Shown one piece after another: positions 33,136 to 41,033 of a stretch of 64,000 bases of DNA. The stretch is from CAHJXG01 sp964235485. GTDB taxonomy: Bacteria; Pseudomonadota; Alphaproteobacteria; Acetobacterales; Acetobacteraceae. Below the pieces are notes generated by a model. That model did no database searches, was not told the origin of the DNA, and worked only from the letters and a program-made list of their open reading frames with translations. The stretch's first letter is position 1. The number at the start of each line of letters is the position of its first letter. The stretch is taken from the NCBI GenBank assembly GCA_964235485.1, contig CAXSAZ010000005.1, positions 1-64,000 on the forward strand, read 5' to 3'. A program made the position numbers and the translations under genes.

Positions 33136-33315
33136 ATGGAATCGAGCGTGCCCGCAGTTCTGACCGAACGTGTTCTGTTCAGCCCGCTGATGCTCGCGGA
33201 CCGGCTGCTCAGCCTGGCGCAGGATGCCGACCGCGCTGGCTTCACCGGGACGGCTTCCAACCTGGTGGCCGAGATGTTCGAGGTGCTCGACAGCGGCCTG
33301 CCGGTCCAGCACTGA
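33136..33315 (+). CDS. Short uncharacterised protein (59 residues)
   Basis: A short clean frame begins at ATG 33136 with MESSVPAVLTERVLFSPLML, continues ADRLLSLAQDADRAGFTG and ends with VAEMFEVLDSGLPVQH at 33315. It is predicted to be mostly helical and amphipathic, with no signal peptide. The 70 bases before it are AT-richer than average (an intergenic stretch with TTGATG and TACATT) and would suit a promoter. The regular codon use and the sharp change from the upstream spacer make coding likely, but I recognise no family. Confidence 0.5.
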   Translation: MESSVPAVLTERVLFSPLMLADRLLSLAQDADRAGFTGTASNLVAEMFEVLDSGLPVQH

Positions 33316-33345
33316 ACGTCCAGCACTGGGGCTGTCCGCCGCGGC

Positions 33346-36303
33346 TCATGGCCGCTCGGCAAGCCACAGCGTCAGGCCCGCAAGCTCCGGCGTGCGCACA
33401 AGCGCCGCGGCCGGCCCGGCGACGCGCAGCCCGAGTTCCGGCCTGGACGGCTCGGTGGGCACGCCGGGCCAGATGACGATGCGCCCGTCCGCCGCCGCGC
33501 CGAGCAGGTCGATGCTGCCGGACAAGCGCGCGCGTCCGGACGGGCTGAGGAGGCTGCCCTCCCCGGACAGCACGCCGCGCCCGACCTGCAACGGCAGGTC
33601 GAGGCGGCTGAACGGCGACGCGCCGGTCGTCAGGGCGTTGGCTGCCTCCGCGGGGATGCGGCGGCGGTCGGGGTCGGCGAGGGCGGCTTGGACGGCAGGG
33701 ATGTCGAAGCCGGCAACCACGCCATCGCGGACGGACACCCCGGCCGAGCCGGACAGCGTCGCGAGCAGCGCCGCCGGGCTGTATCCGGTTGCGGTCAAGT
33801 CCAGCTTGGCATCGACCAGGCCCGCCGTCAGGTCCACCGCCGTTTCCAGCGCCGCGCCGGCCAGCGCCGCGTTCGCGACCTCGGCTTGGACGGACAAGCG
33901 CGGCGGCCCGTTGTCAACCGCCAGAAAGGCGCTGCCGGACGCCGTGCCATCGCCCAGCCGCGCGGTGGCGCGCGGGATCGTCAGCGTGCCTTCCCGCAAT
34001 GTCAGCTCCGTCGAGAGGCCCTGCAACGCCGGCGTTTGCGCCAGCAATACCTGATCCGCTTCCAGCCGCACCGCCGCCTGCCATCCCAGCAGCGCGGCCA
34101 CGGGAAGCGGGTCCGTGGAGCGGAAATAAGGCAGCGGCAGCGGCAGCGTTTCGGCGTTGACCTGGCCCGAGATGGACAGATGGGGGCGGCTCTGCCCGCC
34201 CGGCGCTTCGACCGTCAACTGCCCATTGGCCCGCAGCGTGGCGGCCACGAGGTCGAAGTGGTCCAGCACCGCGCGCCCTTCGGCGGCGGTGATCTGCGCG
34301 CGCACCGACATCGACCCGTCGCCCAGCCAGGCCGCGGTGCTGCCGAACCCCACCTGCTCCAGCAGCCGCGGCGCCCCGGGATGGCGCAGCGTGGCCGGAC
34401 CGGTCCAACGCCGGGTCAGCAGGTTGAGCGTCGGCTGCGCCTCCACCCGGAGGTCCGACGCTTCCGCGCTCAGCTTGGCGGCCAGCGCGTCGGGCGGGCC
34501 GCTGAACTGCAGCAAGGCCGAGCCGGGACCCCGGAGCAGCGCCAGCAGCGGCCCGGATACTCCCAATGACAGCTCTGACGGCAGCGCCGCGCGCAGCGAG
34601 GTGAGGTCCGGCGCGGCCAGCTCCACCCGCCCTTCGGTTACGCGCCCCCCTTCCCCCACCGTGGCGGACGCAGTGAGCCTCATGCCCACGGGGTTGGCTT
34701 CCAGCCGGCGCAGGGTCAGGCGCGTGGCCTCGCTTTGCGCGTCCAACATGATCTGGCCCATCGGCAGGCCGCGCCACGTCGCGCTGCGGATCTGCAAGTG
34801 CAGGTCCGCGTCCAGCGCGGCGGCGCCGGCCGTGGCGTCCGCCATGCCGGCCGGCGTCGCGAGCGTCGGCAGGTCCGGCAGCCAGGGATCGAGCGCCAGC
34901 CGCTCGAACAACAGCCCAGCGCCGACCGACAGCCGCGGTCCCAGCTTGATCCCGAGGCCGCCGGTCAGCGGGTCGCCGTCCAGCACGCCGCGCAACTCGG
35001 CGAGCGATGCCTGGCTGGCGCCCACGGAAACCTTCGCCGATACGTCGGCCGAGCGCATCACCTCAGGCGGCAAGCGGGCCAGGCCCGGCGGCAAGGCCGG
35101 CTCCAGCCAACGGAGCGTCCGGCGCAGGTCCGGCGCGGCAAGGCGGCCCGCGCCCTCGAACAGCACCGGACGAGGCGCGGCCTCCTCGGCACGGGGCGGG
35201 CGGGGCAGCCGGCCCGAAAGGGTGAGCTGCGCGTCGCCGGGCAGCAGGGCGGCGGCGTCCCGCACCGTCACGCCGTCCGCGTCGAGGTCGAAAGCGCCGC
35301 GCAGCCGGCGCAGCGTGCCGCCGGCCAGCGTCGCGGCCTCCGCCGACAGGTCGATGCCGGTCGGCATGGCGGTCTCGGTCCCGCGCAGCAGCACCGGCAG
35401 CCACGCATCGAGATCGAGCCGCCCGGCCGCGAGCGCCAAGTCCAGCCGCGCTTCCGGCAGCACGCGCAACGCGACCGCGCCGCGCGCCGGGGTGCCGCCG
35501 ATCTCCAACGCCAGCTCGTCCGCCACCGCGAGGCCGGCGGCGGCGCTGAGCCGGCCGTCGCCGCGCCAGGGCACCGCCGGGCCGGGCAGCAGTTGCGACA
35601 GGTCCGGCCCACGGCCCGCGACCCGGCCGGTCAGCGCCCCGTCCCCCGCGAGCTGCCCCGAGAAGGTGCCGCCGGTGTCGCGCAGCGGCCCCTGGCCGTC
35701 CAGGCTGACATCCAGCCCGGCCGCGTTGTCCCGCCCGGGCCGCGTCAGCCGCGCGGTGAAGCGCCAGGGCCGGGTTCCCACCTGCCCGACGCCCGTCGCG
35801 GACAGCATCCCGGTTTCCCCGTCCGTCATCAGCCCAGCGTCGATCCCCGTCACCGCCAGCCCGCCGACCTGGAGCCGGCTGTCCTCCACCCGCGCCTGCA
35901 GCCCGGTCAGCCAGGTCGGCGGGCGCTGCGCCAGCGCCCCCGGCGCCGGGGGCCAGGGCAGCCGGAGGTCGGCGCCGCGCAGCGTCAGGTCCCGCGCGTC
36001 CACGTTGCCCGCCAGCAGCGGCCCGAGTCCCACCCGCAGCCGCAACTCCTTGGCGGTCAGCACCACGCCGTCGCCGGTGTCGTCCACCGCGATGCCGGAC
36101 GCGGTCAGGATCGGCTGGGGCAGTAAACTCAGCGAGATGGCGCCGCCGATCCGCACCGGGCGGCCGAGGCCGGAGGCGGCCAGCGCCTCGATGCTACCCC
36201 GGTAGCGGCTCCAGTCCAGCAGGCCCGGCACCGCCCAAAGCGCGGCGACCAGCACGGCCAGCACCGCGGCCATGCCGGCCAGCGCAACGCGCCCCGCGCG
36301 CAC
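33346..36303 (-). CDS. AsmA-family envelope protein
   Basis: This protein has about 985 residues. One N-terminal transmembrane helix (MAAVLAVLVAALWAVPGLLD) is followed directly by WSRYRGSIEALAASGLGRPVRIGG, the AsmA entry motif, and then long beta-rich repeats ending in the AsmA C-terminal region (SGSAGVSVRDGVVAGFDIPA). AsmA-like proteins anchor in the inner membrane, span the periplasm and are implicated in phospholipid transport and outer-membrane assembly. I chose the GTG at 36303 because it puts a short basic stretch before the helix; the ATG at 36273 and the GTG at 36387 are alternatives. It is divergent from the DjlA-like gene. Confidence 0.82.
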   Translation of the reverse strand: MRAGRVALAGMAAVLAVLVAALWAVPGLLDWSRYRGSIEALAASGLGRPVRIGGAISLSLLPQPILTASGIAVDDTGDGVVLTAKELRLRVGLGPLLAGNVDARDLTLRGADLRLPWPPAPGALAQRPPTWLTGLQARVEDSRLQVGGLAVTGIDAGLMTDGETGMLSATGVGQVGTRPWRFTARLTRPGRDNAAGLDVSLDGQGPLRDTGGTFSGQLAGDGALTGRVAGRGPDLSQLLPGPAVPWRGDGRLSAAAGLAVADELALEIGGTPARGAVALRVLPEARLDLALAAGRLDLDAWLPVLLRGTETAMPTGIDLSAEAATLAGGTLRRLRGAFDLDADGVTVRDAAALLPGDAQLTLSGRLPRPPRAEEAAPRPVLFEGAGRLAAPDLRRTLRWLEPALPPGLARLPPEVMRSADVSAKVSVGASQASLAELRGVLDGDPLTGGLGIKLGPRLSVGAGLLFERLALDPWLPDLPTLATPAGMADATAGAAALDADLHLQIRSATWRGLPMGQIMLDAQSEATRLTLRRLEANPVGMRLTASATVGEGGRVTEGRVELAAPDLTSLRAALPSELSLGVSGPLLALLRGPGSALLQFSGPPDALAAKLSAEASDLRVEAQPTLNLLTRRWTGPATLRHPGAPRLLEQVGFGSTAAWLGDGSMSVRAQITAAEGRAVLDHFDLVAATLRANGQLTVEAPGGQSRPHLSISGQVNAETLPLPLPYFRSTDPLPVAALLGWQAAVRLEADQVLLAQTPALQGLSTELTLREGTLTIPRATARLGDGTASGSAFLAVDNGPPRLSVQAEVANAALAGAALETAVDLTAGLVDAKLDLTATGYSPAALLATLSGSAGVSVRDGVVAGFDIPAVQAALADPDRRRIPAEAANALTTGASPFSRLDLPLQVGRGVLSGEGSLLSPSGRARLSGSIDLLGAAADGRIVIWPGVPTEPSRPELGLRVAGPAAALVRTPELAGLTLWLAERP

Positions 36304-36441
36304 CCTAGGCTCGGCTCGGCACGCCGGGCGTCGTATCCGGTCGATGGTCCTGCATGGGCGCAGATAGCGGCACGGCCCGGTCCGCACGCAAGCCCCGCCG
36401 TGCCCGGCTGTCCATAAAGATGCGGCGTGTTACACTGCTGC

Positions 36442-37233
36442 ATGGTTCCATGGGGCAAATTGCTGGGCGGCGTGGCCGGGTTCGCGGTGGGCGGCCCGTT
36501 CGGCGCGGTGGTCGGCGCGGCGTTGGGGCACGCGGCCGACCAGGGCGGCCTGCCGCGCGTCAGCCTGGGCAATAGTCTGCCGGGCAGCTCGCCGCTGCAC
36601 CCGGCACGGATCGCCGCCATGCTCGGCCGGCGGGACCAGTTGTTCGCGGTGGCGGTGGTGGTGCTCAGCGCCAAGCTCGCGAAGTGCGACGGTCCCGTGG
36701 TGCGGTCGGAGATCGACGCCTTCAAGCGGCAGTTCCGCATCCCGCCCGAGTCGGTGCGCGACATCGGCCGGCTGTTCGACCAGGCGCGCGACAGCAGCGA
36801 CCCCTTTGCGCCCTATGCTCAGCAGCTCGGCGAAAGCTTCGCTGACAACCGCGGCCTGCTGGAGGACGTGCTGGCCGCGCTGTTCGCCATTGCCCGCGCC
36901 GACAAGCCGCTGACGCTCGTGGAACAGGAGATGCTGCGCCAGGTCCACCGGGCGTTCGGTCTGGACGAGCTGGCCTGGAGCCAGGCCGCCGGCGGCGCCA
37001 GCCGGGCGGCCGCCGCCGCGGCGGCCGGGGAGGACGCCTACGCCGTGCTGGGCATGTCGCGCGACGCCACGGACGAGGCGCTGCGCGGGGCCTGGCTGCG
37101 CTTGATGCGGGAGAACCACCCGGACAGCCTGGCGTCCCGCGGCGTCCCGCCGGAGTTCATCGCGCGCGCGGGCGAGAAGGTGGCGCGGATCAACGCGGCC
37201 TGGGACCGCATCAAGCGGGAACGGCGGCTGTGA
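36442..37233 (+). CDS. djlA: DjlA-like co-chaperone with TerB and J domains
   Basis: This is a 263-residue protein. A Gly-rich hydrophobic N-terminus (GKLLGGVAGFAVGGPFGAVVG) could insert in or touch the membrane. The middle third is a TerB-like helical domain (FAVAVVVLSAKLAKCDGPV, later ALFAIARADKPLTLVEQEML). The C-terminus is a J domain with AYAVLGMSRDATDEALRGAW and an intact HPD tripeptide in ENHPDSL, so it should stimulate DnaK. The ATG at 36442 gives the common DjlA start. The stop overlaps the amidase start (GTGA). Confidence 0.9.
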   Translation: MVPWGKLLGGVAGFAVGGPFGAVVGAALGHAADQGGLPRVSLGNSLPGSSPLHPARIAAMLGRRDQLFAVAVVVLSAKLAKCDGPVVRSEIDAFKRQFRIPPESVRDIGRLFDQARDSSDPFAPYAQQLGESFADNRGLLEDVLAALFAIARADKPLTLVEQEMLRQVHRAFGLDELAWSQAAGGASRAAAAAAAGEDAYAVLGMSRDATDEALRGAWLRLMRENHPDSLASRGVPPEFIARAGEKVARINAAWDRIKRERRL

Positions 37234-37946
37234 CACGGCCCGGCCCGGCGGCGGCGGTCCAGGAACTGCCGATCCGGGAACTGCCCAGCCCCAACTGGGA
37301 CGCGCGGCCTCCCGGCACGCCCATCGACGTGCTGATCCTGCACTACACCGGAATGCCCACGGCGCAGGCGGCGCTCGACCGGCTGCGCGACCCGGCGGCC
37401 CGGGTGTCCTCGCATTACGTGGTGGACGAGGACGGCGCCGTGTGGCGGCTGGTGGACGAGGCGCATCGCGCTTGGCACGCCGGCGTGTCCTGCTGGCGCG
37501 GGCACCGGACGCTGAATGACCGCTCGGTGGGGATCGAGGTTGTCAACCCGGGCCACGAATGGGGCTACCGCCCCTTCCCCGCCTTGCAGATGGCGGCGGT
37601 GTGCGACCTGTGCCTCGGCGTCCTCGGACGACACCCGATCCCGGCGCGCAACGTCGTCGGGCACAGCGACGTGGCGCCGGACCGCAAGGAGGACCCGGGT
37701 GAGCTGTTCGACTGGCCGGGCCTCGCCGCCAACGGCGTAGGGCTGTGGCCGGCCGCGCCGCACCCTGCCGGCACTGTGGATGACGTGCCGGCGGCGCTCC
37801 GGGCCATCGGCTACGGCGACGGCGACCTCCCGACGACGCTGCGCGCGTTTCAGCGGCATTGGCTGCCCGGCGCGGTCAGCGGCCGGGCCGACGACGCCAC
37901 GCGGACCCGGCTGCACACGGTCGCGACCGCGTGCGGCGGGGCTTGA
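37230..37946 (+). CDS. ampD: AmpD-type N-acetylmuramoyl-L-alanine amidase
   Basis: This 238-residue zinc amidase cuts the lactyl-amide bond of muropeptides during wall recycling. The amidase_2 domain has H38 in LILHYTGM, the SSHYVVDEDGAVWRLV strand, and the distal zinc ligand and catalytic residues in VVGHSDVAPDRKEDPG. A short C-terminal peptidoglycan-binding-like helical part follows (LRAFQRHWLPGAVSGRADD). No signal peptide is present, so it acts in the cytoplasm on anhydro-muropeptides. The GTG start overlaps the djlA stop. RNase P RNA begins about 31 bases after its stop. Confidence 0.92.
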   Translation: MTRPGPAAAVQELPIRELPSPNWDARPPGTPIDVLILHYTGMPTAQAALDRLRDPAARVSSHYVVDEDGAVWRLVDEAHRAWHAGVSCWRGHRTLNDRSVGIEVVNPGHEWGYRPFPALQMAAVCDLCLGVLGRHPIPARNVVGHSDVAPDRKEDPGELFDWPGLAANGVGLWPAAPHPAGTVDDVPAALRAIGYGDGDLPTTLRAFQRHWLPGAVSGRADDATRTRLHTVATACGGA

Positions 37947-37977
37947 CCCGGGCCGCGCCGGCGCGCATTCCCGGGAT

Positions 37978-38434
37978 GCCAGACGGCCGGACGGCCGCTG
38001 CCTCGTTCACGGCGCGGTTTTTCACCCGCGTCCTGGCCGGGGTGGAGGAAAGTCCGGGCTCCACGGGAACACGGTGCCGGCTAACGGCCGGCGGGGGCGA
38101 CCCCAGGGACAGTGCCACAGAAAACAAACCGCCGATTCGCCCCAGGGCTAACACCCAAGGCTAGTCGGCATGGGTGAAACGGTGCGGTAAAAGCGCACCG
38201 CGCCCCTGGCAACAGGGGCGGCAGGGTAAACCCCACCGGGAGCAAGACCGAATAGGGGTGGCCGGCGGCGCGGTTTGGGCAACCTTCCGCGTGACGCAGG
38301 GGCGTTCCCGCCCTGCCGCCCGGGTTGGTCGCGCGAGGCGCGCAGCGATGCGCGTCCCAGAGGAATGGCCGTCCCGGTTTCCGTGCCTTCTTGGTACGGA
38401 AACCGGACAGAACCCGGCTTACAGGCCGTCTGGC
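37978..38434 (+). ncRNA. rnpB: RNase P RNA (class A)
   Basis: The conserved 5' core GAGGAAAGTCCGGGCTC lies near 38045-38061. Later segments are CCACAGAAAAC and GGTGAAACGGTGCGGTAA, and the 3' core ACAGAACCCGGCTTA is near 38407-38421. The outer helix P1 fixes the ends: GCCAGACGGCC at 37978-37988 is the exact reverse complement of GGCCGTCTGGC at 38424-38434. The RNA is about 457 bases, on the long side for alphaproteobacteria because of an extended middle part. It is the catalytic subunit that matures tRNA 5' ends. AAATTTTTC follows P1 directly and may serve in 3' end formation. Confidence 0.94.
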
Positions 38435-38441
38435 AAATTTT

Positions 38442-38462
38442 TCATCCACAAACTTATCCACA
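38442..38462 (+). promoter_or_regulatory. Two DnaA-box-like 9-mers
   Basis: TTATCCACA at 38454-38462 is a perfect match to the DnaA box consensus, and TCATCCACA at 38442-38450 differs at one position. They are in the same orientation with starts 12 bases apart, between rnpB and mraZ. They could tie transcription of the division cluster to DnaA levels. Two boxes alone do not make an origin. Confidence 0.55.
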
Positions 38463-38591
38463 AGAACGAAGCGCGAATACTGCGCATCAGAAAATATGGC
38501 CAATCCGGAATGTTTTTTTGGCCTGTAACGCACTGATTGCAAAGGACTTTTCTAACGCACGCCGCAACAAATCTTTCCAATACCTTTGACG

Positions 38592-38626
38592 CCCATATTT
38601 GCCCATGGTAGCCCATGTTATCCCAT
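38592..38626 (-). promoter_or_regulatory. MraZ operator: four ATGGG repeats at 10-bp spacing
   Basis: The plus strand reads CCCAT at 38592, 38602, 38612 and 38622, each followed by a different 5-base spacer; a fifth unit at 38632 is partial (CCCGC). On the minus strand this is four ATGGG (TGGG) direct repeats spaced exactly one helical turn, the published MraZ recognition pattern. They lie 80-115 bases upstream of mraZ and overlap the region after a TTGACG (38586-38591) that could be a -35 element. Autorepression of the cluster by MraZ is expected. Confidence 0.8.
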
Positions 38627-38705
38627 GCGTGCCCGCGTCGCGCAGCAGGGAGCGGGCCCGCCGCAGGATGGGCGCTTCTGAAGCGGAAAGGACGGGCTGT
38701 GCGCG

Positions 38706-39161
38706 ATGAGCCATTTCCTCGGCACGCATCAGAACCGCCTCGACGCCAAGGGCCGCGTGTCGGTCCCGGCGGCGTTCCGCGCGCATCTGCGCGGGTCGGA
38801 CGGCGCGGCCGGCCTGATCCTGCGCCCGTCGCACAAGCATCCCTGCATCGAGGCCTGGCCGGAAGCGGTGTTCCAAACCCTGGCCGCCCCGCTCGACCGG
38901 CTTGACATGTTCAGCGAGGACCAGGACGACCTGATGATGACCCTTTACGCCGACGCCACGCGCGTGGAGCCGGACAAGGAAGGGCGGATCGTCCTGCCGG
39001 AGTCGCTGGTGCAGCACGCTGGCCTTGCCGACAACGTGGTGTTCATGGGCCTGGGCCGCACCTTTCAGATCTGGGAGCCGGCAGCGGCCGAGAAGCGCCG
39101 GGCGGACGCGCGCAACGCCGCCCGCACCCGCGCCCTGACCTTGCCGGGGGGAACGGCATGA
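38706..39161 (+). CDS. mraZ: MraZ transcriptional regulator
   Basis: This 151-residue protein has two SpoVT/AbrB-like swapped-hairpin halves. Each carries the MraZ motif: LGTHQNRLDAKGRVSVPAAF at the start and DATRVEPDKEGRIVLPESLV in the middle (DxKGR and DxEGR). MraZ forms ring oligomers that bind the repeats upstream and control the division/cell-wall operon. The ATG at 38706 starts the conserved MSHFLGTHQN. The stop overlaps rsmH by four bases. A C-terminal Ala/Arg-rich helix (KRRADARNAARTRA) is longer than in E. coli. Confidence 0.95.
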   Translation: MSHFLGTHQNRLDAKGRVSVPAAFRAHLRGSDGAAGLILRPSHKHPCIEAWPEAVFQTLAAPLDRLDMFSEDQDDLMMTLYADATRVEPDKEGRIVLPESLVQHAGLADNVVFMGLGRTFQIWEPAAAEKRRADARNAARTRALTLPGGTA

Positions 39162-40159
39162 CGCACGCGCCCCAGGTTTCCGTGTCCCAAGTTCCCGCGT
39201 CCCAAGCTCCGGGGCATGTACCCGTCATGCTGCCGCAGGTGCTCCGCCACCTTTCGCCCGCGCCCGGCGCCGTGCTGCTGGACGGCACCTTCGGCGGCGG
39301 CGGCTATGCGGCGGCGATCCTGGACGTGGCACCTTGTACACTGTGGGCCATCGACCGCGACCCGGCGGCCATCGCCCGCGGCGCGGCGCTCGCCGCCCGC
39401 CATCCCGGCCGGCTGCACCTGCTGCAAGGCCGTTTCGGCGACATGGTGGGCCTGCTGGCGGAGCGGGGCGTCGGCCAGTTGGACGGCGTGGTGCTGGACC
39501 TCGGCGTGTCGTCGTTCCAGATCGACGACCCCGCCCGCGGTTTCAGCTTCCGGGCGGACGGGCCGTTGGACATGCGCATGGCACTATCCGGCCCCACCGC
39601 GGCGGACCTGGTGCGCGACCTGCCAGAAGCCGAGCTGGCCGATACGCTGTATCGGTTCGGCGAGGAACGGCTGTCCCGCCGCATCGCCCGCGCCGTTGTC
39701 GCCGCCCGGGCCGAGGCGCCGATCGCAACGACTCTGCAGCTTGCCACCATTATCCGCCGGGTCGCGCCGCCCGACCGTTCGGGCATCGACCCTGCCACCC
39801 GCAGCTTCCAGGCGCTGCGCATCCGGGTGAACGACGAGCTTGGCGAGGTCGAGCGCGCGCTGGAACAGGCGGCGTCCTTGCTGTTGCCGGGCGGGCGGCT
39901 CGTGGTGGTGTCGTTCCATTCGCTGGAGGACCGGCTGGTGAAGCGCTTCATGCAGGATGCCGCCGGGCTGGCTCCGGCGCCGTCCCGCCACGACCCGCGC
40001 AGCCTGATGGAGCGCGCGGCGCCGGCGTTCCGGCTGCTGACGGGCGGCGCCGAGCGGCCGGACCCGGAGGAAGCCCGCGCCAATCCCCGCGCCCGCAGCG
40101 CCCGGCTTCGCGCCCTGGCCCGCCTTGCCGCAACCCACCACCGGGATACCCCAGCATGA
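39158..40159 (+). CDS. rsmH: 16S rRNA m4C1402 methyltransferase RsmH (MraW)
   Basis: This 333-residue SAM-dependent methyltransferase modifies the decoding-site cytosine of 16S rRNA. Motifs seen are HVPVMLPQVL after a poorly conserved 20-residue start, LLDGTFGGGGYAAAIL (SAM loop), WAIDRDPAAI, VLDLGVSSFQIDDPARGFSF, PLDMRM, RSFQALRIRVNDEL and VVVSFHSLEDRLVK. The size is typical. Its ends overlap mraZ and ftsL by four bases each, placing it inside the coupled cluster. Confidence 0.96.
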   Translation: MTHAPQVSVSQVPASQAPGHVPVMLPQVLRHLSPAPGAVLLDGTFGGGGYAAAILDVAPCTLWAIDRDPAAIARGAALAARHPGRLHLLQGRFGDMVGLLAERGVGQLDGVVLDLGVSSFQIDDPARGFSFRADGPLDMRMALSGPTAADLVRDLPEAELADTLYRFGEERLSRRIARAVVAARAEAPIATTLQLATIIRRVAPPDRSGIDPATRSFQALRIRVNDELGEVERALEQAASLLLPGGRLVVVSFHSLEDRLVKRFMQDAAGLAPAPSRHDPRSLMERAAPAFRLLTGGAERPDPEEARANPRARSARLRALARLAATHHRDTPA

Positions 40160-41016
40160 TCCGTCCCCTGACCTGCATCTGCATGCTGCTGGCCGGCGGC
40201 TCCGGCTTGTACTTGTACCAGGCCAAGCACCAGGCGCAGATGCTGGACCGCGAGATCGCACGCACCTTGAAGGCAGCCGATGCGGCCCGCGAGCGCATCG
40301 GCGTGCTGCGCGGCGAGTGGGCGCTGCTAAATGAGCCGGACCGCCTGGCGGCGCTGTCCCAGGAGCATTTGGGCTTGAAGATGCTGACGCCCGCGCAATT
40401 TGTGACCGCCGCGGAGCTGGGCGCACGCTTGCCGCCGCCCGTGGTGCCCGGCACGACGCCCGAGCCGGACGGGGAGAACACCCCCGCGCCAACAGTCGCG
40501 GCCCTGCCCGCGCCGCCGCCCGTGCCCGCCGCCCCCGCGCCCGCCCGCACCGCCGTCGCCGCCAAGCAGGCGCTGCCCACGCCGGGCCAGCCCGGCGCCG
40601 CGCCCCCGCGCCCGCCGGTGCAGGTCGCATCCGCCTTGCCGTTGCCCGCGGCCCCGCTGCCGGCGCCCAAGCCGGCGCCAGCCCGCCCGATCCTGGCGCC
40701 GCTGGTCAACGTGAGCGCCAGCCCGGCCGCTTCCGCACCGCCGGCATCCCGGCCGCCGCAAGCCCGCACGGCCAGCCCATCCAGCGCCGCGCCGCCCCGG
40801 CCGGCCGCGCCCGACGCACCCTCCGGCGACTCGGCGGTGCGGGTGGCGCAGCACATCCCGGGTCCGGGCATCGCGGCGCCGATGGCCGCTCCGGGCTACA
40901 GCCCGCCCGCGGCGGTCCCGATCTCGGCATCGGTTCTGGGCGGTGCCCGGCCGCTCCTGCCGCCGCCCGTGCCTTATGGGTCGGCGATGGCCGCATCCGG
41001 CGCAAGCGCACGCTGA
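40156..41016 (+). CDS. ftsL: FtsL-like division protein with long Pro/Ala-rich tail
   Basis: This is a 286-residue protein in the ftsL position. Residues 1-22 form one membrane helix (MIRPLTCICMLLAGGSGLYL). Residues 23-80 form a leucine-zipper-like coiled coil ending in LNEPDRLAALSQEHLGLKML, the usual FtsL end. After about residue 95 comes a roughly 190-residue low-complexity tail rich in Pro, Ala and Val that standard FtsL proteins (about 100-120 residues) lack. FtsL links FtsQ/FtsB to FtsI/FtsW in the septal complex. The ATGA overlap with rsmH supports the start. Confidence 0.85.
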   Translation: MIRPLTCICMLLAGGSGLYLYQAKHQAQMLDREIARTLKAADAARERIGVLRGEWALLNEPDRLAALSQEHLGLKMLTPAQFVTAAELGARLPPPVVPGTTPEPDGENTPAPTVAALPAPPPVPAAPAPARTAVAAKQALPTPGQPGAAPPRPPVQVASALPLPAAPLPAPKPAPARPILAPLVNVSASPAASAPPASRPPQARTASPSSAAPPRPAAPDAPSGDSAVRVAQHIPGPGIAAPMAAPGYSPPAAVPISASVLGGARPLLPPPVPYGSAMAASGASAR

Positions 41017-41033
41017 CCGACGAGTTCGCCCGC

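Noticed and set aside
38592..38640. CRISPR-like array at the CCCAT repeats
   Set aside because: The repeat unit is 5 bases with 5-base spacers, far too short for CRISPR, and matches the MraZ operator pattern.
38437..38705. Chromosomal origin between rnpB and mraZ
   Set aside because: Only two DnaA-like boxes and a modest AT-rich stretch are present; no box cluster and no dnaA, parA or hemE neighbours were seen.
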